Shown: positions 18,076 to 26,900 of the stretch, in pieces
Layout of the letters: each line of letters starts with the position of its first letter
Numbering within the stretch: position 1 is the stretch's first letter
Assembly (NCBI GenBank): GCA_963651465.1
Contig: CAVJPS010000012.1
Span: 62,001 to 126,000 of the forward strand
Origin: SUG2458 sp963651465
GTDB taxonomy: Bacteria > Bacillota_I > Bacilli_A > RFN20 > CAG-826
Direction of reading: 5' to 3'
Length of the DNA stretch: 64,000 nt
Program-made: the position numbers and the translations under genes
The notes under the pieces: generated by a model
What the model was told of the DNA's origin: nothing
Database searches by the model: none
What the model saw: the letters and a program-made list of their open reading frames with translations, nothing else

Positions 18076-18924
18076 TTATTGAATTGATGATCTTAAATCA
18101 ATTTGGGAACTATCATCACATGTAATTGCAGATAAATAAGTTTCATTAATATAAGTTGAAACTGCGTCTGATAATAAAGCATCAGTTAAAACATCAATTT
18201 TTGCTTTATATGTTTCGTTATTTAAATAATCTTGTTTACGGACTGCTAAGACATTTGCTTTATTACTTACTTGTTCAGGATCGTCTTCTTTTGCAACTTG
18301 TCTTTCACTAGGAACATTACCAGTATAGGCAGTATTACATGGAAGTAATGCAAAATTATAGTCACCCATTGATGAAACTAACAAACTTTCCTCAATTAAT
18401 GTAACTTTCTTACCATCTTCTGAGTACCATGAGGAACCTTCAAATGTAAGTGCGGTTTTATCCTCGTTAACTGGTATTGTATCTAAAACACCTTTAGCCT
18501 TTAATAATTCAAAGGCTCTAATTGCATTTGATGTATCACTACAAATTTCAAATGTAACACCTTCTGTTAAGGCACCAGAAAAATTGCCACGATAAATACC
18601 AAGTGGTTCATAGTGAACTTTACATGTAGCGATTAATTCTTTTTCATCAGTTCCTTCATATGTTAATAAATATGGAATGTGTTGAAAATAGTTTGCGTCG
18701 TAATCTTTGTTAGCAACAGCGTCGTTTTGTACTGTCCAGTCTAAAACTTTGACGTTTAAAGTATAACCTTGTTCTTTTAAAATACCTTTAACACAATTTG
18801 ATAGTATTTCTGCGTGTGGAACATCTGATGCACAAACTTTAATAATTTTATCATTGTTACATCCTGTAAAAAATAATGTGAATAAACTTGCACTTGTTAA
18901 TAATAATTTTGAAAACTTTTTCAT
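18076..18924 (-). CDS. metQ: Methionine-binding lipoprotein (NlpA/MetQ family)
   Basis: A 282-residue extracellular solute-binding lipoprotein. The N-terminus is a lipoprotein signal ending in the lipobox FFTGC, with the lipidated Cys at 22. The mature part has NlpA-family features: the start of the first lobe (IKVCASDVPHAEILSN), the Asp-rich DYDANYFQHIPYL segment and the late ALLPCNTAYTGNV. It delivers L- or D-methionine to MetI-MetN. Its ATG overlaps the metI stop as ATGA, and AAAGGAG sits before it. Identity as a methionine rather than another amino-acid binder is supported by the Met-type T-box that heads the operon. Confidence 0.88.
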   Translation of the reverse strand: MKKFSKLLLTSASLFTLFFTGCNNDKIIKVCASDVPHAEILSNCVKGILKEQGYTLNVKVLDWTVQNDAVANKDYDANYFQHIPYLLTYEGTDEKELIATCKVHYEPLGIYRGNFSGALTEGVTFEICSDTSNAIRAFELLKAKGVLDTIPVNEDKTALTFEGSSWYSEDGKKVTLIEESLLVSSMGDYNFALLPCNTAYTGNVPSERQVAKEDDPEQVSNKANVLAVRKQDYLNNETYKAKIDVLTDALLSDAVSTYINETYLSAITCDDSSQIDLRSSIQ

Positions 18925-19592
18925 TTTAATATTCTCCTTTTATCAATTTTTTTAGCAATAAACAATCCTGATTCTTGAATAATTTGAACTAAAATAATTA
19001 CTACAATAATTAGGATCCAGAAAGTTGCACTTTCTAAATAGTTACCAGTATGACGAGTATAATATGACCAAATACCACTAATTAAACCACCAGCACCAAT
19101 GTTATATGCAAATGAAGTATATGTGAGTATTGAAACACTACTGACAGCAAATCCTGAAATTAATGAAGAACGTGCTTCAGGAAGTAATACTTTCATAATA
19201 ATTTGGAAATTAGAAGCCCCTAATGATTTAATAGCTTCTATTTCTCCAGCTGGTACTTCGTTTAAAGATTGTTCTACCATACGAGCAACAAAACCAAAGG
19301 CTGAAACAATTAATGGTAATAAGATTGTGTACCATTCTCCAGTACCAACACCAAAGATTTTACGAGTAGCTGGCATACATAAGACTACTAAAACTAAACA
19401 TGGAATGGAACGTAAAATATTAACGATTAAACCAATAATAAGATTTAGAGGTCTGTTGGGACATAAACCTTTTTTGGATGTTACATTTAATAAAATACCA
19501 ATTGGTAAAGCGATAATATAAGAACATATAGAAGAAATGATAGTCATAGCGAGAGTTTGCCAGGTTAGAGTGAATAAATTAGCCCAATCCAT
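18921..19592 (-). CDS. metI: Methionine ABC transporter permease
   Basis: A 223-residue inner-membrane permease with five or six hydrophobic segments. The conserved cytoplasmic loop that contacts the ATPase is visible in EAIKSLGASNFQIIMKVLLPEA (EAA motif, about residues 137-158). The length and motif match MetI. It overlaps metN by 14 bases and metQ by four, a tight three-gene operon. A GAGGAGG site precedes the start inside metN. Confidence 0.92.
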   Translation of the reverse strand: MDWANLFTLTWQTLAMTIISSICSYIIALPIGILLNVTSKKGLCPNRPLNLIIGLIVNILRSIPCLVLVVLCMPATRKIFGVGTGEWYTILLPLIVSAFGFVARMVEQSLNEVPAGEIEAIKSLGASNFQIIMKVLLPEARSSLISGFAVSSVSILTYTSFAYNIGAGGLISGIWSYYTRHTGNYLESATFWILIIVVIILVQIIQESGLFIAKKIDKRRILK

Positions 19593-20550
19593 TTTGATCT
19601 ACCTCCTCATATAGAATTTTTTTAAGTTTTAAATACTTTATTAATTTCTTAACTTCTTGTTCATCGGTTGGCTTTTTAATAATAAGTTGTCCATAAACTC
19701 TATTATCTACAACTCTTGAATCAGCGTAAACAATAGAAACTTGAATATGACAATCTTCAACAATATTAGCTAATAATGGAGTATCAATTTCACCATTAAA
19801 AATTAACTTAATATATTTTGAATTATCTAACTTAGTATTAACGTGACCTGAATAGATGAGCTTTTTAGCTATATCAGTTTTAGGTGATAAGAATACATCA
19901 TATAATGGACCACATTCAACAATTTTAGAATGATCAATTATTGCAACCTTATTACATATTTCTTCAATTACAGACATTTGATGAGAAATAATAATAATTG
20001 TTAAATTAAGTGATTTGTTTAATTCTTTTAATAATTCAAGAATTTGTTTTGTTGTATCAGGATCTAACGCTGATGTTGCTTCATCACATAATAGAATTTT
20101 TGGGTTTGTCATTAATGCACGAGCAATTGCGACTCGTTGTTGTTGACCACCCGATAGTTGACTTGGATAAGAATCAAGTTTATCACTAAGACCAACTCTA
20201 TTTAATAAATCAATAGCTTTTTGATGACTTTCATTATCGTGAACAATTTCACCAGCCAATTCAACATTTTTTAAGACTGTACGTTGTTGTAATAAATTGA
20301 ATTGTTGAAAAATCATTGCTACATTACGACGGTATTCTCTTGTAAATGTTACTTTTTCACCTTTGTAATAAATAGAACCTAAGTCATAATTTTCAAGTCC
20401 ATTAATACAACGCACAAGAGTTGATTTACCAGCGCCGGATAATCCTAAAATTCCATAGATATCACCTTCGTTAATGGATAAACTAACGTTATCTAACACA
20501 AGATGTTCACCAAAGACTTTAGAAAGATTCTTGATTTCTAATATATTCAT
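19579..20550 (-). CDS. metN: Methionine ABC transporter ATPase
   Basis: A 323-residue ABC ATPase that powers methionine import. Walker A GLSGAGKST (about residues 36-44), Q-loop IFQQFNLL, signature LSGGQQQRVAIARAL, Walker B ILLCDEATSALD and switch His in IIISHQ are all intact. The last 80 or so residues form the NIL (C2) domain that in MetN binds methionine and inhibits transport when the cell is replete. It is first in the operon behind the T-box leader, with an AAAGGAG ribosome site. Confidence 0.94.
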   Translation of the reverse strand: MNILEIKNLSKVFGEHLVLDNVSLSINEGDIYGILGLSGAGKSTLVRCINGLENYDLGSIYYKGEKVTFTREYRRNVAMIFQQFNLLQQRTVLKNVELAGEIVHDNESHQKAIDLLNRVGLSDKLDSYPSQLSGGQQQRVAIARALMTNPKILLCDEATSALDPDTTKQILELLKELNKSLNLTIIIISHQMSVIEEICNKVAIIDHSKIVECGPLYDVFLSPKTDIAKKLIYSGHVNTKLDNSKYIKLIFNGEIDTPLLANIVEDCHIQVSIVYADSRVVDNRVYGQLIIKKPTDEQEVKKLIKYLKLKKILYEEVDQNGLG

Positions 20551-20573
20551 TTTTTGCTCCTTTCTGCTAGGGA

Positions 20574-20618
20574 AAGAAAAAAATCTCGCCCTATTGCTAT
20601 TTCAGCTAAGGACGAGAT
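20574..20618 (-). terminator. T-box conditional terminator
   Basis: Outer stem ATCTCG / CGAGAT with an inner CC/GG extension and a T-run (complement of 20575-20582). It ends about 25 bases before the metN start. It competes with the T-box antiterminator. Confidence 0.85.
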
Positions 20619-20848
20619 ATAAATAATAATATCACGTGTTACCACCTTAATTCACTTACTTAATCACTTAAGTAAGCCTCAAAGAGTACCAACATACTCA
20701 TTTGCTATAACGGGCATACCCGATAAAGATTACATATCACCTTTATAGCTCCAAGGCCATGTTCAGTTCGTTTCTGTTATCTTCTTTCACCAAACGAAGA
20801 CTCTCTATAAACATAATTAAGAACTTACTCATCCTTTTCAACGCTTAT
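20574..20848 (-). ncRNA. T-box riboswitch with AUG (methionine) specifier, controlling metNIQ
   Basis: On the minus strand the leader shows the AGAGAG box, then GTTTGGTGAAAG (the GNUG loop), then the specifier region GAACTGAACATGGCC with ATG at 20760-20758. The antiterminator T-box AAGGTGGTAACACGTG is at 20648-20633. Last comes a terminator hairpin ATCTCG (20618-20613) with CGAGAT (20588-20583) and a T-run. Known mechanism: uncharged tRNA-Met pairs with the specifier and T-box, blocks the terminator and lets metN be read. The match between specifier and transporter substrate supports both calls. Confidence 0.92.
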
Positions 20849-20854
20849 GACTAT

Positions 20855-20882
20855 ATTTTAATGAAAAAAGATTTTTTGTAAA
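20855..20882 (-). promoter_or_regulatory. Promoter of the T-box/metNIQ operon
   Basis: On the minus strand -35 TTTACA and -10 TAAAAT, each five of six to consensus, are 16 bases apart. They place the start near 20848, just ahead of the T-box stem I. Confidence 0.65.
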
Positions 20883-20956
20883 TAGGTAAAATAAAAAATG
20901 TCAAGCATTGACTTAATATACTTAATTCTTTAATCTAATAATTAGAAGGTGAGAAT

Positions 20957-21433
20957 ATGGCAAAAAATACTGTAGAGATAAAAGTTGTTGATGATGTAAC
21001 ATTAAGAGATGATATTGAATATTATTTAAAAAAGACTACTCCTGCTTACGCGCATAAATGGGCAGAAGATATTATTGTACATATTGCTACAATTACTGAT
21101 AAATCATCTAAAAAAGATTATCCGTTTTTACATAAATGTTTAATTCCTTTAAAATATTATGATGAGGATCCTAATGGTAAAAACTTAAAAAAACTTAAAG
21201 CTGCATGCAAAGAACTAGCAGAACATATTTTAACAATTAGTGACGAGTTTGATAAAGCATTCTTAAATATGTCTCTTTCATGTATGAAGTCATGTTTTTC
21301 TAAACCTGATGCAATGAATACAAGTACGTATGCTATTCAAGTAATCAACTATGTAACAGAAAATAATATTAGTAATGCTAGATCAGAACGTGAATGGCAA
21401 TTTGAAAAAATCCGTACATACGCAAAATTTTAA
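20957..21433 (+). CDS. Hypothetical helical protein
   Basis: A 158-residue soluble protein I do not recognise. It is largely alpha-helical and lysine-rich, with several cysteines (about residues 65, 84, 112 and 116) not arranged as an obvious zinc site. There is no signal or membrane segment. A plausible GAAGGTGAG ribosome site precedes the ATG. It stands alone between the divergent met operon and the endonuclease gene, with its own terminator. Confidence 0.6.
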   Translation: MAKNTVEIKVVDDVTLRDDIEYYLKKTTPAYAHKWAEDIIVHIATITDKSSKKDYPFLHKCLIPLKYYDEDPNGKNLKKLKAACKELAEHILTISDEFDKAFLNMSLSCMKSCFSKPDAMNTSTYAIQVINYVTENNISNARSEREWQFEKIRTYAKF

Positions 21434-21441
21434 TCTATTTT

Positions 21442-21466
21442 AAGCACCTTAATAGGGTGCTTTTAT
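21442..21466 (+). terminator. Terminator of the helical protein gene
   Basis: Seven-base stem AAGCACC / GGTGCTT, then a short T-run. Confidence 0.75.
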
Positions 21467-21546
21467 TTATTGAAAAAAAATCCTAATAATTTGTCTAAAT
21501 TTAAATTAAGAAGAATAATTACGATTTTATCGATGGTTTTCGAAAA

Positions 21547-21566
21547 TTTTACAATTTGTTGTAAAA
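21547..21566. repeat. Operator-like palindrome upstream of the endonuclease gene
   Basis: TTTTACAA and TTGTAAAA form a perfect eight-base inverted repeat with a four-base centre. It lies 16 bases upstream of a possible -35 box at 21582. Confidence 0.4.
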
Positions 21567-21581
21567 ACAATGTCTAAATTT

Positions 21582-21610
21582 TTGAATTGTAATGTTAAAA
21601 CAAATATATA
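21582..21610 (+). promoter_or_regulatory. Possible endonuclease promoter
   Basis: TTGAAT and TATATA are 17 bases apart, each four of six to consensus, and about 50 bases before the ATG. Moderate match only. Confidence 0.35.
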
Positions 21611-21660
21611 AAAATATTGTTATAAGGCTTAACGGAGTAAGCTTTCATAAAGGAGGAAAT

Positions 21661-23004
21661 ATGAAAAAATTACATTTCGGAAGACTATTATGCTTAAGCA
21701 TGACCTTCCTATCCGTTGCTTCACTTTTATCTTCTCATACTGCTAATCAAGAAACACAACTTCCAGTAGCAGTAAAAGAAGAGGCAGCTTCATCAAGTTA
21801 TTACGAGAGCTGTCGTGGACTTTCTGGTAGTGCATTATTAAGTGCATTAACCACTCTTACAACCAATAAGCACACAACAAGTGTATCTTATTCTGGTTTA
21901 AGAAATTATTACTTAACCACTGATGTATCACCATCAAACTCTTCTAAAGTCCTGGCGTATTACACTGGTTCAGCATTCTCATTTTCCGGTTCATTCGGCT
22001 CTTCTGGAGGTGGAATTAACCGTGAACATGTTTGGCCTCAATCATACTTAGGAAATTACACAACATCCTATGCTGGTTCAGATTTATTCAACGTTCACCC
22101 ATGTGAAGTTCGTTTAAATTCAACAAGAGGCAATTTATATTTTGACGAAGTTAATAGTGGCTCTGTAGCTTACGAATATACTTCATCATCATCAAAGACT
22201 GCTACTAGTGCTAGATATAGTTCTGTAGCATTTGACCCAAATAACTCATATTGTGGTGACGTAGCAAGATCACTATTCTACGTTGCAACACGTTATGCAT
22301 CAATGGGTTACACACTTGGTGAAACACCTAATGCTTCAAATAAGATAATGGGTAAATTATCCACATTACTTGCTTGGAATAAGACATATGGTGTAACAAC
22401 AGCTGAAACAACTCGTAATGATGCAACTGAAAAAGTTCAAGGTAACCGTAATCCATTTATTGATCACCCTGAATTTGCAACAATGATTTGGGATTCTTCA
22501 TATTCTGGTTCTGGTGCTTTAAATGACACAACTGGTACATCTTCAGGAAGTAGTAGTTCAAGTGGTTCATCTACAGAAGTAGAACAAGAAAAAGAAGAAA
22601 CAACAACAACCACATCAACTTCTTATAAATTAACAGCTTCAGGCTTAGGTTTAAGTACTTCTTATGCATCTGGTAGCCATACTGTAAATAGTATTAAATA
22701 TTACACATCTAATATCTTAAAAAATTCTTCTTATGGTATGCAATTTAAAAAATCAAGTGGTTATATTTATAACTCAACTGCATATGGAAGTTCAATTACT
22801 AAGATAGTTGTTACATTAAGTAAGTCATTTAGTGGTTCGTTCTATGTCTACGGTGCATCATCTGCTGGAGGCACAACAAAATCATTCTCAGGAACAAAAT
22901 CAAATTTAACTTATACATTTACTTTTAGTGGAAGTTATAAGTATTTTAAATTAGGTACACCTTCAAAAGCGATGTATGTATCTAGTATTGTTGTCACATT
23001 ATAA
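21661..23004 (+). CDS. Secreted endonuclease I family nuclease with C-terminal domain
   Basis: A 448-residue protein with an N-terminal signal peptide (basic start, then CLSMTFLSVASLL). The nuclease core shows INREHVWPQS (about residues 119-128) with the catalytic His, then DLFNVHPCEVRLNSTRGN, the beta-beta-alpha metal endonuclease signature of endonuclease I and Bsn-type extracellular nucleases. A Ser/Thr/Glu-rich linker at about 285-320 leads to a 120-residue Ser/Tyr/Gly-rich beta domain, probably for surface or substrate binding. It should degrade extracellular nucleic acid for nutrition. The start at 21661 follows AAAGGAGG; the frame extends 23 codons upstream without a signal sequence. 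Confidence 0.9.
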   Translation: MKKLHFGRLLCLSMTFLSVASLLSSHTANQETQLPVAVKEEAASSSYYESCRGLSGSALLSALTTLTTNKHTTSVSYSGLRNYYLTTDVSPSNSSKVLAYYTGSAFSFSGSFGSSGGGINREHVWPQSYLGNYTTSYAGSDLFNVHPCEVRLNSTRGNLYFDEVNSGSVAYEYTSSSSKTATSARYSSVAFDPNNSYCGDVARSLFYVATRYASMGYTLGETPNASNKIMGKLSTLLAWNKTYGVTTAETTRNDATEKVQGNRNPFIDHPEFATMIWDSSYSGSGALNDTTGTSSGSSSSSGSSTEVEQEKEETTTTTSTSYKLTASGLGLSTSYASGSHTVNSIKYYTSNILKNSSYGMQFKKSSGYIYNSTAYGSSITKIVVTLSKSFSGSFYVYGASSAGGTTKSFSGTKSNLTYTFTFSGSYKYFKLGTPSKAMYVSSIVVTL

Positions 23005-23028
23005 TTAATAATTCAAACACAACATGCG

Positions 23029-23060
23029 GTCGTCTATTGTAGAGAAATAGACGACTTTTA
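23029..23060 (+). terminator. Terminator of the endonuclease gene
   Basis: Ten-base stem GTCGTCTATT / AATAGACGAC, seven-base loop, T-run. Confidence 0.9.
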
Positions 23061-23116
23061 TTTATAAAAGTTTGTGTTATAATAATTATGTATATATAAA
23101 TTAAGGAGGATTTTAT

Positions 23117-25129
23117 ATGCATTTAAAAAAAGCATTATCGGCTTCTTTATTTGCAGCAGCATTATTACTTGGCTCATCAGGCTTAGCAGGTAACAATGAT
23201 ACAGTTGTACATTTAGAAACTGAAAAGAAATCAGCAGCAGTTGCATCAATGGCTAGTTCATTTGATGGTCAAACAGCAACTTCTGGTTTATCTGAAAGCG
23301 ATCCATTACGTATTAGCGATACAGGAGTTTATTTACTTTTCTTAAATAAACTTGCAAATTGCCCAAAAGAACCTTTAAATAGTGGAACAACTGTTACTTG
23401 GGCAACAGCTTATTATCAATTAACTGATGATATTGATTTGTCATTAACTACATCAATTATTTCACCTATTTTCAATGAAGATGTTATTAATAATCCAACA
23501 GCTTATAATCTAAAACTTGATGGTTGTAACCATATTATTAAAAACATTTCATTAAAAACAGATTCTATTAAATATAGTAATGATGCTTTATTAGCTGGTT
23601 CTGGTGTATTTGCTGCATTCCGTGGAACATTAAAGAATATTACATTTGAATATTCATATTATGATGTAGCATTCTCTGGTTTAAATGAAGGATTTGCTAC
23701 TAGTATCGGTGGTGTAGCTGGTCTTACATTACAATCAACATTAAATAACGTTCACGTTACATACAATTGCCATGTCACTGTTAACGCAAATAACGAATCT
23801 CATTTAAGTAGAACATATTATTATTTTGGTGGCTTAGTTGGCTTTGCTGGAATACAAACAAATATTATTAACTGTAGTGTTACTTCAAAAGCACATTCAT
23901 TATCTATTAAATCTAATGCTATTCAAGGCTATTTCGGTACTTTATGTGGTGCTTTAAAACAATCTACAATTTTTAACTCATTTGCTTATATTAACAGAGC
24001 TTCATTACAATCATCATATACTGGTTCTAGTGAAACTTATTTAGGTTTAACATGTGGTTTAGTCCACAACTCAATTGTTAAATGCGTCTACTCTTATTGT
24101 GGAAGTAAAGAATATGTAAACGATTCTAGTTCTTCCCGTGGCCGTGTTTCATACTTAGGAATTATCTTTGGTAACTTATCAACTTTTGAAAACGTATATA
24201 TTTACGATTTAACTGGTAAAGATGCAAGCGGTAACGCAATTGCTGAATATGTTTTATTCAGTGATTTATCTGGCACTATAGGTCATCCAGTAACACTTGA
24301 TAATCCAATTCCATATGATACTTCAATAGCTTGTAAAGCTAACCATGGCTTCGTAGCAACTTCTGATGAAACATTAACAGAAGGTAAAACATATTACACA
24401 AGAACTAGTGTTAGTACATATCCTGCAGTAGATGAAATTGATTATGCTTATACTGAAGTTACTTCACCAACTGTAGAAAATTTAAATAATTACTATGAAA
24501 GTAAAAGTGAAACAGTTAATAAGTTTACAAGCTTTACAACTCCATTTGATTTTGATGGTGAAGGTACTTTAAGAACTCTTACAGCTGCTTTAACTTCTAT
24601 TTCAAATACAACACCTCACGTTGAATATGTTCACCAAGGCGTTGCATCTACAGGTACATTAAACGAATGGTATTATAGTGCTACATCAAACGATGGTGTT
24701 CCTTATATGCCAGCTCGTTATAAAGATCGTGTTTTCTCAATTTCATACAATGGTTGGAAAAAAGATCGTTCAGATAATGAATATGCAATTAATGATGCTG
24801 CAAAACCTGAATCATATGTTTATGGTACAGGTGTCGATGAATTACCATCTATCGTTTTAAAGAAAGGTTATATCTTTAAAGGATGGTACGATAACCAAAG
24901 TTTAGCAGGTAAAGCTTTAACTAGCATTGCTGCTGATAGAATTGGTGATGTCACATTATACGCATCATTTGAAAAAGAACCTGTTACAATTCCTACAACA
25001 ATTTGGATTGTTATTGGTGTATTAGGTGCAGCTATTATTGGTGGTGGTATCTTTACAGGTCTTAAGATTAAGAAATACAAGAACACATACCATAAAGCAA
25101 AGAAGAAAAATACTAATAGCCCATTCTAA
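23117..25129 (+). CDS. Membrane-anchored surface protein with InlB-type repeat
   Basis: A 670-residue exported protein. A signal peptide occupies about residues 1-30. The body is beta-rich, with GLUG-like glycine and asparagine segments suggesting a beta-helix (about 130-400). A YTR/YYE segment around residues 410-460 resembles short repeats of surface or phage tail proteins. One InlB-B (Listeria-Bacteroides) repeat is near the end: GYIFKGWYDN, then DVTLYASFE. A hydrophobic helix (TIWIVIGVLGAAIIGGG) and a lysine-rich tail anchor it in the membrane. There is no LPXTG. It probably contacts host or matrix; the ligand is unknown. AAGGAGG precedes the ATG. Confidence 0.8.
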   Translation: MHLKKALSASLFAAALLLGSSGLAGNNDTVVHLETEKKSAAVASMASSFDGQTATSGLSESDPLRISDTGVYLLFLNKLANCPKEPLNSGTTVTWATAYYQLTDDIDLSLTTSIISPIFNEDVINNPTAYNLKLDGCNHIIKNISLKTDSIKYSNDALLAGSGVFAAFRGTLKNITFEYSYYDVAFSGLNEGFATSIGGVAGLTLQSTLNNVHVTYNCHVTVNANNESHLSRTYYYFGGLVGFAGIQTNIINCSVTSKAHSLSIKSNAIQGYFGTLCGALKQSTIFNSFAYINRASLQSSYTGSSETYLGLTCGLVHNSIVKCVYSYCGSKEYVNDSSSSRGRVSYLGIIFGNLSTFENVYIYDLTGKDASGNAIAEYVLFSDLSGTIGHPVTLDNPIPYDTSIACKANHGFVATSDETLTEGKTYYTRTSVSTYPAVDEIDYAYTEVTSPTVENLNNYYESKSETVNKFTSFTTPFDFDGEGTLRTLTAALTSISNTTPHVEYVHQGVASTGTLNEWYYSATSNDGVPYMPARYKDRVFSISYNGWKKDRSDNEYAINDAAKPESYVYGTGVDELPSIVLKKGYIFKGWYDNQSLAGKALTSIAADRIGDVTLYASFEKEPVTIPTTIWIVIGVLGAAIIGGGIFTGLKIKKYKNTYHKAKKKNTNSPF

Positions 25130-25137
25130 AAAATATT

Positions 25138-25166
25138 AAGGAAAGTCGAAAGGCTTTCCTTTTTTA
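25138..25166 (+). terminator. Terminator of the surface protein gene
   Basis: Eight-base stem AAGGAAAG / CTTTCCTT, eight-base loop, T-run. Confidence 0.88.
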
Positions 25167-25233
25167 TTGCTATTTATAGAATAAACTTAATTGTTATGAT
25201 AAAATAACTACGAAGAAAGAGGTTGATCGATAA

Positions 25234-26745
25234 ATGGCAGATAAAATTAGACCACTTCCTCCGGCTGTACAAAAACAAATTTATTATTACATGAATGAAA
25301 TTAAAAAATTTGATCCGGAGATTATTACCAAAACTGAAGAATGGTGTATGTATTTTGAGAACAAATTCAATGTTCCTCTTTTTTATTTTACTTTCACAGA
25401 ACCTTTATCATTTAGAATTAAAGAACATTCTGAAGATAATACATATGACTTTATTACTGAAGATAGTCCACGTAACCGTAAAGTTATTTTAGACCATATT
25501 CGTACTTTAATATTTGAATCATATATGAATAGTAATGGTTTAATTGCTAAAATGAGTTCAAATATGAGATCGTATCTATTAAGAACATTAGATAAAAATG
25601 ATATTAATCGTTACGATGATAATGACGATTCCTTTGTTGCTTATATTAAAGATATTGAAATATTTAGAATTACTGAAACTAAAGACCCCGAACATAAGTT
25701 TCAAATTACTATTCCTCAAAATGTATTTAGAACTAATCCTGAGGAAATTCCTAATACATTATTATTTGAAAGTGAAAACTATCGTGAAATTACAGAGCAC
25801 ATATATGCTTCGTGCTCATTCTATAGTAACTATGAATATAAAAAAGTTATTATGGAATTAAATAAAATTCGTAATTTTATTAATATTACTTATGGAGCTG
25901 AAAATGTATCTGAATTGAATAGTAACGTTAATGTTATTTTGAGTGCTGGATTTACTAAAGTTGTTCAAATAGAAGAAAAACAAAATGGTAAATTATATAT
26001 GTCTTATCATTTGAGTAAAGACTTTATTGAAAAAGAATGGAACAATACTAATTTAATAAAGTTATTTGCTTTAATGGATGATAAGTTTTATATAGAAGGT
26101 AAAAAGTTGATTGATTCATTTACTGATGATCAAGTTGTTTTACTTGCCAACTTTAGTGGTGACTTACTTGACTATAACCCTGAAATTATTACTGAATATC
26201 CAGAAAGAATCATTCAATTTAAAACTCCATATAACTTAGAAAATCCTTTTGCAAAGATTAGTAGAAACGATAAACTTGAATTATCAATATTTATTAATGG
26301 TAGAACTATTGATTTTAAATTAGATAACCAAGATCAAATGATTGATTTAGCTAATAGTTATTTGGTTGCTACCGATCCTAGAATTGCAATTACACGTCGT
26401 GAAATTGAACGCTTACGTGAATTAGAAGATTATACTGATGAGTCTTTAGAAGAAGCAAAGAAATTAATTGATGAGTTTGCTACTTATCCAGATTTATTAC
26501 GTGAACGTAATGAATATATTAAAATTGAATTAGGTGACTTAGTTACTGCAATTGAGAATGCTTTAGAAGAAAAACGTCGTGCTGAAGCATCTATGTCTAT
26601 TACTTCTGAAGCTTATCAGAAGTTAGCTGAAAAATTAACAAGTTTACTTGATAGGATTGATGCGTTAGAAGTGCGTGTAAGGTTCTTAGAAGATAAGAAC
26701 GAACAATTAGAAGAAGAGCTTCAAAAAGCAACAAAGAAACATTAA
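25234..26745 (+). CDS. Conserved-looking cytoplasmic protein with C-terminal coiled coil
   Basis: A 503-residue soluble protein I do not recognise. The first 400 residues alternate beta and alpha predictions and have no known motif. The last 100 residues (from about 400) are strongly charged heptads (AIENALEEKRRAEASM, then RIDALEVRVRFLEDKNEQLEEELQKA) and should form a coiled coil for oligomerisation. There is no signal or membrane segment. AAGAGG precedes the ATG. It stands alone between two terminators, upstream of gap. Confidence 0.65.
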   Translation: MADKIRPLPPAVQKQIYYYMNEIKKFDPEIITKTEEWCMYFENKFNVPLFYFTFTEPLSFRIKEHSEDNTYDFITEDSPRNRKVILDHIRTLIFESYMNSNGLIAKMSSNMRSYLLRTLDKNDINRYDDNDDSFVAYIKDIEIFRITETKDPEHKFQITIPQNVFRTNPEEIPNTLLFESENYREITEHIYASCSFYSNYEYKKVIMELNKIRNFINITYGAENVSELNSNVNVILSAGFTKVVQIEEKQNGKLYMSYHLSKDFIEKEWNNTNLIKLFALMDDKFYIEGKKLIDSFTDDQVVLLANFSGDLLDYNPEIITEYPERIIQFKTPYNLENPFAKISRNDKLELSIFINGRTIDFKLDNQDQMIDLANSYLVATDPRIAITRREIERLRELEDYTDESLEEAKKLIDEFATYPDLLRERNEYIKIELGDLVTAIENALEEKRRAEASMSITSEAYQKLAEKLTSLLDRIDALEVRVRFLEDKNEQLEEELQKATKKH

Positions 26746-26752
26746 AAATTCG

Positions 26753-26783
26753 CCCATAAGTATAATACTTATGGGATTTTTTT
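26753..26783 (+). terminator. Terminator upstream of gap
   Basis: Ten-base stem CCCATAAGTA / TACTTATGGG, three-base loop, seven T. Confidence 0.93.
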
Positions 26784-26900
26784 ATATAATTAAACGCTTT
26801 CATAAAAGTTCCAAGATTAAATACCTTTATTTTTATAAAAAATATAGTAAAATATAGTTGTTGAAAAACAAGTTACAAAACTAACAGGAGGAAAAATATT

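Noticed and set aside
19099..19521. 140-codon plus-strand frame inside metI
   Set aside because: It lies wholly antisense to metI, has no ribosome site and its product looks like no protein family.
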